Positions 51,601 through 64,000 of a stretch of DNA of 64,000 nucleotides are shown here, piece by piece. The notes beneath the pieces were generated by a model. It saw nothing but the letters and a program-made list of their open reading frames with translations. It was not told the origin of the DNA and searched no databases. A program made the position numbers and the translations under genes. Origin of the DNA: Sternotherus odoratus. Lineage: Eukaryota > Chordata > Testudines > Kinosternidae. Every line of letters begins with the position of its first letter. Position 1 is the first letter of the stretch. Location: contig JAVMKO010000006.1 in the NCBI GenBank assembly GCA_032164245.1, positions 11,423,001-11,487,000 on the forward strand. The letters run 5' to 3'.

Positions 51601-54339
51601 GTGTCGATACTTGCTGCCTTCTGCAAAACACTTTTCAACATCAACAGGACTCTGAGCATTACTCTTCATTATTTTAGCCAAAAGAGACAGGACTATACGA
51701 ATACTTTCATCATGCAAAAGATCTATAAATCAGTCTTGCAAAATTGCTAAGAACACTTCCTGGCAAAGGCATAAAATCTACTAAAATCACATCATATTTT
51801 ATTATTTTACTTAACAGGGACAACCTAAACCAATTCAGGACAGGTTTAAACTGATGTAATGGTGTCCATAAAGGTTACACACAGTGTAGTTTAAACTGGT
51901 GCAACTTTGTATGTAGGCCATGGGGCAGATCCTTGTTGCTCCATTGACTTCAAGCTCCATATTGATTTACATCAGCTAAGGATCTGTCCCCAGGCCTTAT
52001 GTATTAAGAGACCGCTGGTTTTAAACAAATAGGTATCCTGTCCATGCAGACTTGCACTAGTTTAACTAAATTGGTTTGAAATCACACATTAGGTTAAATT
52101 GGTGCAGCTGTCTCATGTGGACAAGCAGTTAGTGTCTGGAAGGGGACCAAGGAACCCCCAGACAGAGTAGTTGTATACAAGTGCATGGCAGACTGGAGGC
52201 TTGTCTACACCTTTGTTGTGTCATATAACAATATTGGTTTAGAAACTATTAAAGTGATACAACCCCTTAGTGTGGCCATTTTTAGTTATGCCAGTATAGT
52301 TATGGTAGTGACTGGCCCTTAAGAAACCATAATTTAAATCAGTCTGAGATAAGAAACCGGATCATCTCATTACTAAGTCTCTTAACCAAGAAAATGTCAT
52401 AGATTTTGCTGCATTCCTTCAGTAGGTGTTACTATGAGCAATAGGGAGAAATCTTACTGAAAGAAAGAAGGTGGCTGGGAGAAAAATCCAAAAAAACAGC
52501 TGGCAGGGAAATAAAGAATAATAAAAATTTTCTCAGTCATTGTTTGCTTTGGAAAGATCACGCTTTAAGCACATGGAAATACTTTACGCGCTGAGGAGTG
52601 CTGACTTCCTACATGCCTTATGAAGGAACAGCAAATCATTCATATAATGTAAACAGATTATAGATTGTTCCAATATAACTTTTTCCATGCTGCTGTCTTT
52701 TTAATAAATCTAGACTTTACTTTAGATACCATATTTTGGCCACAAGGTACATAAATCATGGCCATTAAAATTAATAAACTCTTCTTCATCTACATGGGCA
52801 TGCAAAATATACTTTTGTTGGTGTAGAATGTTGCTAAGCATTGCTACTTGCGGTACAGCACTGTATTCCCAAAGGGTAAGCCTACCAAAAAGAAAGGCAA
52901 GTTAGTAAATGGGAAGTTACTTAGTAAATCCATCCTTTTCCATAAGTGGGAAGGTGGTCCTGTTTGTCCTGCTCTGAAGCGATTTGTAAACATCCAGCCT
53001 CAAATATATCTGTCACCAGAATAAAAAGCTCGACAGTCAGAACCTTCATATTCAGAGGTAGAGGTTTGAGCAGCAGAAGAATACTTTAACATCCGGATGG
53101 GAATCTTTGATGCTGAAACCAAGGAGCAGACTAAGGAGCTTGGAACCAGTTATTACAGTGGGAGTTTTCTCAGAGTAAAGGGAAATCCCAAAAACTGGAT
53201 ATAAGTGGAATCATATAAAATGGAGTGTCACAAACTTGAAGTAATCTAAGAAAGTAGTCATCGTGATGTCTTAATTGTTCCACAAACAATAAAACTTTTT
53301 CTCTGATACCAGCCTGATATCTTCACGGCTGTGTTTATGCTGATCAGAATAAATGTGGAATGTGATCATGGGCTGATAAAAGCACACTTCAAGATAAGCA
53401 GCAAGAGTAAAAGACAAAAGCTCATTTAAAGAAAGACTTTTGACTTGCCATAGAAACAGAAAAGTGGAATAAATTCAAAGCCTTTAAGGCAGGCTCAAAT
53501 GCAAACTAATTAATGGGGTTTGACTTTGAGTGTCAGTATGTCATCATAGTCCCTTTTTACTTAAAGTTGTTCACACAGACATAGTCTGCTGCATCTTGTC
53601 TCCAGGTCTCTTGGTCTGATGATGCTCACTGAAGTCATTTGCCTGACATTTCTATTTCCTCCTCTTCTTGCTTACTTGAGAGAGGTCTGGTTACCTTGAC
53701 TGATTTGCCTGGGAAGGGAGAATTGGCAAGGAGGTATGCAATTTCCTTTGTCAGCCTTTCAGCTGGACTGCATCCAGTTTTGAGGGAGCTGCCCAGTAGG
53801 CCAACAGATCTAGAGAAAGCTATCCTTTCAGCACAATAACAAGTTCAAGGGCATTTCTCTGTCTGTTTATGAATCTTCATTCCAGTTAACTAAAGCTTCG
53901 ATTTAGCCAAGTGGTAGAGAGTACTTCTTTTATGATCTGGCTCTTGAGACATATGCTGTTGATAGTGATAAGTTGCTACTTTGCTCTTGTAAGTCGTTTG
54001 AAACTTGTTCATAAAACGATGCATCACTTGACAGTTGTTTCAAGCGTTGTATTGTACAGCAGTAAGTTTGGTGACATTCTATGTTACTTGTTCAATTTCT
54101 GAAAGTTCCTTCTGTTGGCTGTTTCTCCATTTCTTTTTAATGTTCTTGTTCAGGAGGTCTCCTAAAGGTTTTCTTTTCTCAACAAACAGGGTGAGATTTT
54201 TACCCAAATGGCTTTCTGTTTCCACAAAGTATCATTTCACACTGGTGTTCCAGAGTTCCTTCATTTTGAATATTATGAGGGGGTCTATAAATGCGAAAGA
54301 CTTCAGTTGAGGTTCAAGCTTAAACTTAATATTTCCCTT
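51601..54339. other. intron 6, mostly unrecognised
   Basis: AT-rich. Minus-strand translation of parts of 53500-54339 gives protein-like but broken stretches (see the remnant at 54340-54700). No element borders were found. Confidence 0.35.
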
Positions 54340-54700
54340 CAAATATTCCTAATTCTTGGAATAACATAGGGAAATTGCTATCTCGCATTAGTCTCAGTGA
54401 TGACTGTCTTGTGACCAGCCTCAGTATACTGGTAGTCAGGTGACCAAGCAGTGATTTTGGAACTACTTTAAATGGGTCTTTCGCTCCCTTTTTTCCCATG
54501 CACACATCAGGTTTACTCTGGTTAGCATATATCTTAATGTAGCTGGGAATGCTTTTTCTTCTTCTTCTGGATCCTAGTGGGCTTGAATCTCTTCCACAGG
54601 TTGCAGTACAGCACTTTGAAGTTTGTCACTGGTAACATCTTTTAGTAGATATTTCAGTTTGAGGAGGGAATTTGTATAACCTTGTTCAGGGACCTCTGAT
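54340..54700 (-). pseudogene. unidentified coding-like remnant
   Basis: On the minus strand a protein-like frame runs LKYLLKDVTSDKLQSAVLQP, VEEIQAH, stop, DPEEEEKAFPATLRYMLTRV and NLMCAWEK, then after a frameshift DPFKVVPKSLLGHLTTSILR and LVTRQSSLRLMRDSNFPMLF. Residue composition and low stop density over about 115 codons suggest ancestral coding sequence, with one stop and one frameshift. I do not recognise the protein; it could be a processed pseudogene or an old transposon frame. Confidence 0.3.
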
Positions 54701-55889
54701 TTGTTAATCTTTCCCCCCCTTTATAATCCTAAAATTGGACATAAATAAGTGTGTGTGTAACAGAAAATAGGTAGCCATATATCTAAGAGCTTCAAAGGAG
54801 TCAAATTCTTTTGATCACTTTTTAAATAAAATGTTTTGGACTAAAAAAATAAAAAAATGCATTTCAAAAGAGAAGCGAGTGTCTACGTATTCAGTAGTCA
54901 GTATTCCCCTAGCTGTATTCATTATGCGCTTGAAAACATCACAGTGGAAGATATTGTTGATCAAAGAGACAATGTTCTGTACCAAAGACACCTAAATAAT
55001 AGTGTTCCTGAAGATGTTTGTTCAGGTGCAGAGGGCAGGCGACGGGAATATTGTTTTTAGGCAATCTGCATTGGACATCAAAAGGTGAATTCCCTATATG
55101 TGCCCAGCTGGATCAAAAAGTCAGTTAAGGTGTAGCTGGAAAGGAATATTGACAGCATTGGCTGCTCATGAAAGAGAAGTCTCCCTTATTTAAGGGTAAG
55201 AATTCTTCATCTGTGAAAGTTTAGTGGCTTATCTAGATTTCCATCAGCTCTCTTTTAAGAAAATAAACTTGGGTAGGGACTATACCTAAGCATGTAGTGA
55301 AGTTTAAACTTTTTTTTTTAAAATTTACTCTATTTTCCTGTGTGTATAAATCCAGTGCCTGTAAATAAATTCTAGAATTTATGGGATGTGTGAGGCCGTG
55401 GTATAATTTGTGACATACTCTGCTGTATGTCAGCTGAGGAATATCTGTTAAAAATCCTGTCCACCTCAAGTCTGAGTTGGGGCTTAGAGAAAGAATAGTG
55501 TATGTACTCCTCGTAATGCTTTAAGAAGGCTCTGCCTTAAATTTAAAAGATTTTAGAATGTTAGGGAAACAAGAAAGACAAAGCAGGTGAGTGTTATGTT
55601 ATAGACAGGAGATGGAAGGTCAGAGTTCATGCATAGAAAATTTGTCTCTATTTGAAGAACAGGACACTGAACTCTACAGGACTTGCAGTAATTGGTAAGA
55701 AGTAAAGCAATGAACCATCAACTTGCTGGAAGTGTTGCTATGAGAATACTAATCCGGATATTGTTCTCAGAGAGTGAAGTAGACTCTAAAGGAGATGGAA
55801 GAAGGTAGAAAGTCATTGTGTGTGGCTTTTTGTTAACTTCAAGAATGACTTGTATGCTGCTGTCAACCTAGGGGTACGTATCTAGTGGG
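54701..55889. other. intron 6, no recognised feature
   Basis: AT-rich. Short ORFs near 54857-55060 and on the minus strand at 55233-55469 have no domain or splice support. Confidence 0.45.
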
Positions 55890-56850
55890 ATCCCTTGAAT
55901 CAATCCTGGGTCTTGTACTATTTAATTATATAGGATTACATCATTATATTGGATAATAAAGTAGAGAATCTGCTTATAAAATTGGGGGGTTTCACCAAGG
56001 GAGGGGATGCAAGCATTTTGTAGTACAGATTAGATTTCAAAATATTGGGAATTTTGTTTGTAGGCAAACTGCATTGAACATCAAAAGTGATTGGAGAAGT
56101 GATCTAAAATCAAGATGAAATTTAATAAAGACAAGTGCAAAGTACTGTGTTTAGGAAGGAAAAATCAAATGCACAATTACAAAATGGGGAATATTGCAGA
56201 AAAGGGTCAGTGGGTTATATTGGATCACCAACTGAATGAGTCGTCAATATGATGCAGCTGCAAAACAGCTTATTGTTCTGAGGTGTATTAACAGGAGTGT
56301 TGTTTGTAAGACATGAGAGGTAACTGTCCCTCTCTATTTGGCATTGATAAGGCCTCAGCTGGAGTACTATGTTCAGTTTTGGGCAACACTTTCAGAAGGA
56401 TGTGGATAAATGGGAGAGACTCCAGGGGAGATATACAAAAATGGTAAATGGTGTAGAAAACTTGACCCATGAGGGAAGGTTACAAAAATTGGACATGTTT
56501 CTTTTCAAGAAAAGAAGAGTGAGGGGAACCTCATAAGCCTTTAAATACATTAAGGGCTGTTATGAAGAGGAAAGTGTTCAATTGTTCTCCACGTCCACTA
56601 AAGGTAGGACAAGAAGTAATGAGCTTAATCTGCAGCAAAGGGAGATTCATCTTACATATTAGGAAAAACTTTCTACCTATACGGAGAGGTAAGTACTGGA
56701 ATAAGGTACCAAGGGAGGTTGTGGAATCCCCCTCATTGGAGACTTTTAAGAACAGTAGACAAATATTTGATGGGGATGGCCTTAGGTTTATTTGCTCCTG
56801 GCACAGGTTCCTTCCAGCCCTACTTTACTTTGATTCTATGATTTTGAATG
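55890..56850 (+). mobile_element. CR1 LINE 3' end with intact tail
   Basis: Diverged CR1 ORF2 end and 3' UTR: atgaaatttaataaagacaa, gtgcaaagtactgtgtttag, aaggcctcagctggagtact, ggggagatatacaaaaatgg, ctggaataaggtaccaaggg and gaggttgtggaatccccctc. It ends ctttgattctatgatttt, the CR1 tail. Another CR1 subfamily than 48779-49395, all frames broken. Confidence 0.9.
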
Positions 56851-58466
56851 TGGTGGGTGTCGGAGAGTTGAAAATGCTGAGAGAGGATGGTGGAGACAGG
56901 CCTAGCCCATCCTGTTTTTACTTTGTGTGTGAGAGTGTAAACAAACCCTTTATGGTCTGTGCATAATATATACAGTGTATTATGTGGAGTCATATTTATG
57001 TAACACCTTTAGAATAGCTATGGTTTTCTGCAGACTATGTATTTAACAGCACAATCCGTGTATGCTGTACTTGGTGGATTGTGTAGCTCTGTTTCTAAAT
57101 AAAATGTTTTTGATTTGGTATTTTCAGGTAGGCTGGGGCTCATCTTCCCTATTAAAGCCCTTGGAGTGGGGACACACACAAATACTCTGTTCATCTCTCT
57201 AGTATCCCTGCCCCAGCGTATAGGAGGGGTATCATGTAAACATGATTCCTTCCATTATTGAGATTTGCTGGCTGATTTAAATGGATCAATGTGAACATAT
57301 GACCCTTTCCATCATTAAGTGATCGTTGGTCCCAAACAGCAATGCAGTATCTGTGCGTGTATACATGTAGGTGTGCCCGTGTTTTGAGTATAAACATACA
57401 CAAGCTCCCACGCTAAGCTTCTATATGATTTGCAGCTTAGGACACCCTGCCTTCGTTTCTTTGTTTTCAGCAAGGCAAGGCTTGACAATGGATCAGCTTT
57501 CAAATCCAAAAGTATGTTTTACTTTTTCCATTAGAATCAAAATTCCTGTACTTAAGGACCTGATTCTGATCCTGTTAGGAATCCATGGCAAAACTCCCAC
57601 TGTGTTCATTGTATGGGAATTCTTGGCGTGATTTTTTGTGCCCATCTTCAGACCTCATTTTATAGGTTAAGGGGAAACAGAGGCACGACCTTTTCTGTGG
57701 GCCAGCGGTGGAGGTTTAAGCCCTTTGTATCTGTCCGTCTTACGTTATTACTGGCCACCTCTCTGGCAGGGTTGCTCCTTCAGAGACAAGATAGCAGGGA
57801 CTCTTTTTTATGGTTGCTGCTTCACTCAAATGCTCAAGGAAGATGCTCTTTTAAAGATCATTGGTTTTGGGTGATGGTGATTGGGGGAGTGGGGGTGTCT
57901 CAGTAGGACCAAAGGGGGATATCTTGTCCACTCCTTCCCTGACCTGTCCAATCTTCACCCATTCCCTAGCATGGACCCCACTTACCTCTTTGGGGATCAT
58001 CAGGAGAGTGGAGAGCGGTCTGTAAGCACTGACCCCATCAACTGCACCTCAAGCCTTTGATACCAAATCGAAAACATTTTATTTAGAAACATGGCTACAC
58101 AATCCAGCAGCTATAGAAGCATACATGGATTGTGTTGTTAAATACATATTCTGCAGTAAGCCATAGCTATTCCAAGGGTGTTACATAAATATGACTCCAC
58201 ATTTTTGGAGGAGCCTTGGAGCTTGTACTATTTCCCTATCCCCAGGGGGAACCTATCTCTATTCAAGAGGTTTTAAAATTGATTCTGCATGGTAAAAAAT
58301 ATGTAAGGGCCTGGTCTAAATAGCAGTTCAGCTATGTTGGTTTTTAACCCAATTTAAAGCAAACTAGTGTCGCTTTTGCCTTGCATGTCCTGCATTGTGC
58401 ATCTCTGAGATTATTGGACTGTTTATCATCTTATTCAAAGGTTTGGGGAATGTATTTTTAAACACG
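56851..58466. other. intron 6, no recognised feature
   Basis: No clear repeats. Curiously, an aaataaaatgttttttgattt-like stretch near 57098-57117 faces an inverted caaatcgaaaacattttattt at 58064-58084, with tgctgtacttggtggattgtg-like and atacatggattgtgttg flanks also partly mirrored. This may be an old inverted duplication about 1 kb apart. Confidence 0.35.
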
Positions 58467-58830
58467 TGTACTGAGGCCTTCGCTTGTCCTCACAACAAAT
58501 CAGCCAGAGACCCCACCTGAGTGCAATCACCTGTGCTTTTTATTTTCTCATGTCTGCTCCCACCACCTTCTATTTACAGAGTCCTCCAAACCAGCCTCCT
58601 GGGGGACAGCCAGCTTCTCCAGCCAGCAGGGATACACAGCCTTTGGCTCTCCCTCCCCAGCCCACTTCCTTCCTGCCAGCCCTATATAGCCCCCAGCTAA
58701 TGGGGCCTGCAGGTGCTTCCCTTCTAGCAATTAGGCATGGCATACTCAGCCAGCCCCAATTAATGCTTCTTAATTGGAGCTGGGCTAACAGGGGCCTGGC
58801 TCAGGGCCTCCTGGCTAGTACCCTGTTACA
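58467..58830 (-). mobile_element. solo LTR, 364 bp, antisense
   Basis: Read on the minus strand it starts TGTAACAGGGTACTAGCCAG and ends near CCTCAGTACA, with TATA-like ggctatatagggctgg (around 58680) and an AATAAA signal (58538-58543 on the + strand as tttatt). It shares the TGTARCAGGGTRCT start with the LTR at 11032-11381, so the same family is likely. No target-site duplication was found at these borders. Confidence 0.65.
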
Positions 58831-59508
58831 ATATTCCTATGTGGAACAATTTTGTCATATTGATTCTTTTGGCCATTCCAAAGAACTGCGGCCTTGTCCT
58901 TTTTTTATAAGTATTTGTTTAGAAGAACATGAGAACATGACATTTGCAGTTTTGCAAAAATTGTATTGCCTTCAATGGGAAGAGCCCTCATTCAGAGCTT
59001 AAAATGGGCTGGTATGATATACTGGTATCTATGGCAGTGTGCCACACCAACCACCTGTTTACAACCCTGCAGACCACCTCTTCTCTGTGCTTGGAAGTTC
59101 TAGAAAGGGCCCAAATCTGGGCAGCGGGAGACTGCCTGGGATGGGAGTGGAAGATACCTAAAGAAGGAAAACCTGTGTTGCCGTGGACTATTGCAGCATA
59201 CGGACTTCAGTGGACATCCCACACCAGCTAGTGGACTGGGAGTTCATATGAAAAATAGCAAGATGAGCCTGGGAAGCGAGGAAAGAGAGAGATGGGGGAA
59301 GGAGGAGAGGAAATGGAAAAGCAGAATGGAGTGTGGGAAATAGGGGGAAACAATAAAAGATGACAGTGCCTTTTTATATACGTGTACTGCTAAGTCTTAG
59401 CCATTAGGTACTCTATTGTATTGCATTTTGGTGGCAGAAGAGGGGGAACTGAAATGCCAGGGAAGGGCTATTGGCACTCTGGAGGAGGGGAAAATATTTG
59501 TGCCCATG
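58831..59508. other. intron 6, no recognised feature
   Basis: Unremarkable sequence up to the duplication flanking the next hAT. Confidence 0.45.
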
Positions 59509-59516
59509 GCCTATAC

Positions 59517-59724
59517 CAGTGGTTCTCAAACTTTCCGTTTTGACCGACCCCTTTTCCACATTCAGCCTCCAATCACGAACCTGCCACGTCCGCCGAAATG
59601 CCGCCAAAACGAAAGTTACTACTTTGGTGGCATTTCAGCGATGGCGAGGGCTCGCAAGCCCCCTGGAACCAGGAGGTGACCCCCCCCCCCAAGAGGTCAT
59701 GACCCTCACTTTTGAGACTTGCTG
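59517..59724. mobile_element. hAT MITE, 208 bp
   Basis: Begins cagtggttctcaaactttcc and ends cacttttgagacttgctg. The flanks are gcctatac (59509-59516) and gcctacac (59725-59732), one mismatch. An inner inverted pair (cgccgaaatgccgccaaaac and ttggtggcatttcagcgatg) also folds. Confidence 0.8.
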
Positions 59725-59806
59725 GCCTACACGAAGCATACCAGTTCTTTATTTTTCCAGTCTGAGCATTGCCCTCATGCATTTTCAATTGCCTGTGACA
59801 GCTGAT

Positions 59807-59809
<3 letters not shown>

Positions 59810-59845
<36 letters not shown>
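59810..59845. repeat. (GA)n microsatellite
   Basis: About 18 uninterrupted GA units. The serine/leucine and Arg/Glu runs in overlapping ORFs come from this array. Confidence 0.95.
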
Positions 59846-59848
<3 letters not shown>

Positions 59849-62800
59849 TTTCACAGGAATTTAGTTTAGATAAGGGAATAGTCACCTGAATCAACATATT
59901 GCAGTTTTGTTAATGCTGACTGATTATCTGATAAGCTAGTTTGAACCTGATTCTCAGACCAGAATACTACTAGATCTACATTAGTTCTTTCCTCTTTTAT
60001 GTACCCCTAAAAGAAAAGTTTTGGTGATAGATCAATTAGCAAATCCTAAAGAATGACCATCAATAGTGTGGTAATTCCTGTGATTAAATGTTTTGAAGAG
60101 TTCTTTGAAATCATAGAATCCTCCACATGTGTAAGGTTTTATTTACATTCTTGAAAACAGCTGTATTTTTGGTTCAGATAATCTCACCTTGGTGTACCTA
60201 TGCCCAGGTAGCTGCTTTTTGCTATGTAGTGACAACCATTAGTATTCTGTGCAGTGACTTTGAAAGGCTATTTTAAAATATTTTTCACATCCTGAAAGAT
60301 TTCAAATTAACAGACAATAGAGAGTACAAGTTAATAGGCTTTTAATGATTATTTTATTGTCAGTGTATTATCTATGAAGACCATTAAATATCCTGTAGTG
60401 GCTTCATAGCATCACAAAAATAATTAATGGACCCTTTTAGGGCAATATGTGCTGTTATAACAACAACGTGGAATAATACTTCAGTGTAGGACCTGAAGGC
60501 TTAGTAGAAAAATCTAATCCCTAGTGTATAGTAATAGGAAATACTATTATTACTTAGTAATAATAAAAGAACACCTTGGTGCACATGCTTTTTCTGTTTG
60601 TTTCTACTTTTTGCTAAATGAATGACTTAAAATGACATACAATCGGTGATAAATAAGGAACCCTTGTGTAATTAAGAGAAGATCTGTTTATTTAAAAGCC
60701 TTTAGAGGTTGTGAAAGATTAAGCTTAGATATATGGGAAGGATGAATGTTGTGCAATAATGCCCCTTCGTTCCCCTTTCATAATAAATCTCTGCAGAGTA
60801 TTCATCTGAAGGGCTGGATGCCAAAAAGAACAGGTTTGACTTGTCTGCGAGGATTTACACTACAGTAAAATGCACAACTGCTTTTGCAGAGGTCATTGTG
60901 AAGGTCACCGAGTTAGCATGCACTGCTGAATGGGAGCAATCTATTAAAAACAGTGAAAGAGATTGTACTGCATGAAATCAATCTTTAAAACGTAATATGA
61001 AATACATCGAGAGTTTGGAATCATCAGAACATATGAACTGAAATGCGTATGCCACTTTGCAAAAATGCTACTGATCTTTTTTTCTCAAGTTTGCAACTAG
61101 TATCCACTACAGAATTTAATTCTTATATCCAAATGAAAGTCATTATTAAGCTTGTACTAGTCAGGCTTTTAAAAATAAATAAATTACCTTTTATTGATAT
61201 TTTAATTATTTGTTTCAGCATGTTTTCTCTGGCGAATTATTACAAAGATATTCCAGCAAAAGGTTATAATGGATTTAGCAAAATGGAACTTAGATACCTT
61301 TTTTTTGAGTTAGGGTTGAGTTTGAGCATGGTGTTACTATCTCTTTAAATAAAAAGTGATGGTCATTTCAAATGGCAAACAGCCATTGGTGGGGTTTAGT
61401 GCAGAGATTAATTAGTAAACTTTGGAATGTGCTACAGCAAATGCATCTGATTGGCAATAGCATGTGGAGCAGCAACTGGTGGAAAGTCAGAGCTCCTGAC
61501 AGGCACAGTTATTTCCAAAAAGGCTTAAGAGTTCTGGAACGCATTATTCTTTAAATGGATCTGTACTTAATTGCACCAAATCAATATGTTTTTCTGTGTT
61601 CTTCAGTTACTATATATACGGTTTTATAAAAACATGGCATGCATTATATTGTTAAAAGAATGCATAAATGATATACGGTAAGCAAATTTATTTTCTAGTT
61701 TTTGTAACTAGTTACATACCATCAACACGGAACTACATCCCCAAACATTAATTTACAAAGGATTGTGGTTTGTCTGAATTGAATTTTGCAGTTTCTCTCT
61801 TTTGTGGTCAAACGTTAAGCTTGCAGCCAAATGCTGAAACAGGATCTGTTCAAAAAAACATTAAAACATAATTAAAACTAATCAAATTTATATTGTAGTA
61901 GACCACTTTTTAGAAGCACAGTCTTCATCATATTAAAAAGGCGGCTGTCATGAATACCTGAACTCTTCTATTTCACATTAAAACAATTAAATTATTGTAT
62001 GATTTAAAGTTTGCTTAATTTTTCTTTACAATTGTATATTTTAATTTAGGCAGGATATAAAATTTCAGATTGAAATTGGTGGTCTAGAAACAGGATGAGA
62101 AGCAGTTTAGTAATCCATTAAATCTAAGATTATTATTAATCCATTTGATACAAGCTAAGGCCTTGAGCCTATAAAGACCTGTGTGTGTACATATTTAGTG
62201 GGACTCCTCAGAGTGTAAAAATTAAACATGTGTAAACAGAGTGTAAAATTAAACATGTGTAAGTCTTTGCAAGATGAGGGTTCCAATTCTAGATTAGAAT
62301 AATTAGTGCAATAAACATCTCCTCCTTACAAAACAGTTAGAAATCCTATATTTTTTAAGAGTTTCCATTAGAGTTTAAAATGAAAGCTACTAACTTAATA
62401 TCAGAATTCTTCTATTAAATATACATTAGGCTCCCACTGACTTCAAGCAGCGTTTGATCAGGACCCGTGTTCCTTACATCAGCCATTTTTGCAGCAAACT
62501 TAAAACAGACTTTTTTACTTTAAACGTCCCAAAATATTGAGCCACATTCTGCCTTTCCATGCTGATGTAATACTCCTGTTGCAGAAAAATGTCAAGTAAC
62601 ATTAAAGAACTGACCTAAAGTGAAACCCACCCAAGGGCTCAGTCCACTCTGGCCCTGACCAAGCAAAGCAACTTGGGCTTGGAGTCAGTGGGAGTACTTG
62701 CATATTACAAATGAATCATGTGTTTGACCCCCCCCATTGTTCCTGAGCCCCTATAGCCCAGTTCCCAGAATGTGGAATAAGACTATAGCGCATGCTAGGG

Positions 62801-63042
62801 CATACTGTTGGTTGTGGTTGAACAAAGTGGTTTGTCTTCAGAAGGGTTGAACATTTTGGCACTTAAGGGGACCAAAAAGAGCCACGGTTTCAATTGTCCA
62901 AGAGCTGATTGCCCCTCCTGACGTCTGTTCCAGCAATCCCTTGCTACCGACAGCATGGTGTTTACCGCAATAAGAAAACCCATTAAAATGGATGGGCTCC
63001 TGCAAGACCGTAAGCTGTAGGCTTTATAGTAAGGATTTTTAA
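59846..63042. other. intron 6, no recognised feature
   Basis: Strongly AT-rich. A small tandem duplication (gtaaaattaaacatgtgtaa-like, twice) lies at 62214-62264. No exon, element border or RNA gene was seen. Confidence 0.5.
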
Positions 63043-63284
63043 GTCCTGATCCAGAAGAATGATTAGGATTATAATTAGTCCTATTAACCTCAGTGAAACT
63101 TCTTGTATGCTTAAAGTGAGGTAGGGGCTTCAGTGCTTTGCTGGATTGGGGCTTATGGCCTTGATCCTACAAAGACTCAAGCCATGTTTAACTTTCTTCA
63201 CTCAGAGTAGTTCCATTGTTTTCAATAGGGCTACGCAGGATGCGTAAAATTGAACACGTGTAAGTCTGTGCAGGATTGAGGGCC
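63043..63284. repeat. two adjacent copies of the dispersed foldback repeat
   Basis: First copy about 63043-63152 (cctgatccag... ctggattgggg), second 63157-63284 (ggccttgatcctacaaagac... gtctgtgcaggattgaggg). The second is clearly palindromic at its ends. Confidence 0.55.
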
Positions 63285-64000
63285 TTCGCTGAGTTGATTA
63301 GGACGTTCTGCGGAGGCATTTGGGCAGTTACCTGTTCCCATAATTTATAATTTGTAGTAAAAGAAAGTCTTGCTCCCCATATCTCATCCAAAATGTAATA
63401 GCCGAGCATTGTGCTCAACTCTCACAAAATATATTCCAGTGTGTCGCTGAGTACAGAGCGTTCTAAATAATTAAAACCAAATTGCACCCATCAAAGGAAA
63501 TGAATATAGGTACATTTTTGTGTGTGTTTGGTACATTATCCTGGCTTTTTGGACTGTTTGTTCAGTAATTGACAAAATTCTGCAATTTCCAATGGGTCTG
63601 CTGGCCCGGTGTGAACTAGAGAGGTGCTAGTCTAAATACTAACCTTTAAACAAAGGACCTGATCCTCTTTCCCTCTGGGAGTAGAGGATACACCAGCATA
63701 TGCCCGCTGTAAGCACCGCTTTTGTGTGGGTCTTGGAGTTGATGGGCACAACCTGTGAAGTGGGTGAGGTTGGTCTGAGTGATTCAGTGAGTCTCCTGTG
63801 CCCTAGGGTTTGAATCTGGCCCGTTTAATGTGAAACCAAAAGCAAAAAATATACATAAGGCAAAACATGCTTTTTTCAATTTATTACAGGTGGACAAATG
63901 TTCCTGTGCAAAGATAACATGTAGGTAGTGGAGGAGAGGGGGATGATTTTAAAATATTTGGATTTTTTCGTAAGGCTTTCAGCTGTGATCTGCTTTTGCT
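63285..64000. other. intron 6, no recognised feature
   Basis: AT-rich. The window ends without a further MNAT1 exon. Confidence 0.5.

Noticed and set aside
58484..59002. 172-codon ORF on the + strand
   Set aside because: It runs antisense through a solo LTR and beyond; no recognisable domain.

Overview
This window is vertebrate nuclear DNA, most likely from a turtle. It is AT-rich, intron-dominated and full of interspersed repeats. The mix of CR1 LINE 3' ends (tail motif ATTCTATGATT), Penelope-like retroelements (PLEs) with a GIY-YIG-type 3' domain, many hAT and Tigger-type DNA elements, ancient MIR/CORE-SINEs and several solo LTRs is what I know from chelonian genomes. The species cannot be read from the sequence.

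Only one gene can be supported. It is MNAT1, which encodes MAT1, the assembly factor of the CDK-activating kinase and a subunit of TFIIH, and it lies on the + strand. Five internal coding exons are present with consensus splice sites and mutually compatible phases: 10783-10935, 12771-12844, 23797-23900, 26987-27127 and 32382-32507. Together (598 nt) they encode the second half of the RING finger, the linker and the central coiled coil, about residues 31-229 in the numbering of the roughly 309-residue vertebrate protein. The first exon (first half of the RING) and the C-terminal exons (CDK7/cyclin H-binding part) were not found. So positions 1-10782 are read as intron 1, and 32508-64000 as part of a very long intron 6.

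Layout. 1-10.8 kb: a 60-bp minisatellite, hAT elements (one carrying a nested Tigger MITE), a long foldback hairpin and a PLE end. 10.8-32.5 kb: the five exons, separated by a solo LTR, hAT elements (one carrying a nested polyadenylated retrocopy), CR1 fragments, short PLE copies and a perfect 10 x 12-bp tandem array. 32.5-64 kb: CR1, a PLE broken by a solo LTR and a GC-rich Tigger-like block, two more PLE copies with inverted ends, a CR1 split by a hAT, further LTRs and MIRs, an unidentified coding-like remnant and long stretches with nothing recognisable.

Many insertions could be bounded to the base from target-site duplications: 8 bp for hAT, TA for Tigger, 4-5 bp for LTRs and 12-13 bp for PLEs. 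The most interesting signal is a hammerhead-ribozyme-like motif (CTGANGA, hairpin, GAAA, short hairpin) recurring at the ends of the PLE copies, sometimes in both orientations at the two ends of one insertion.
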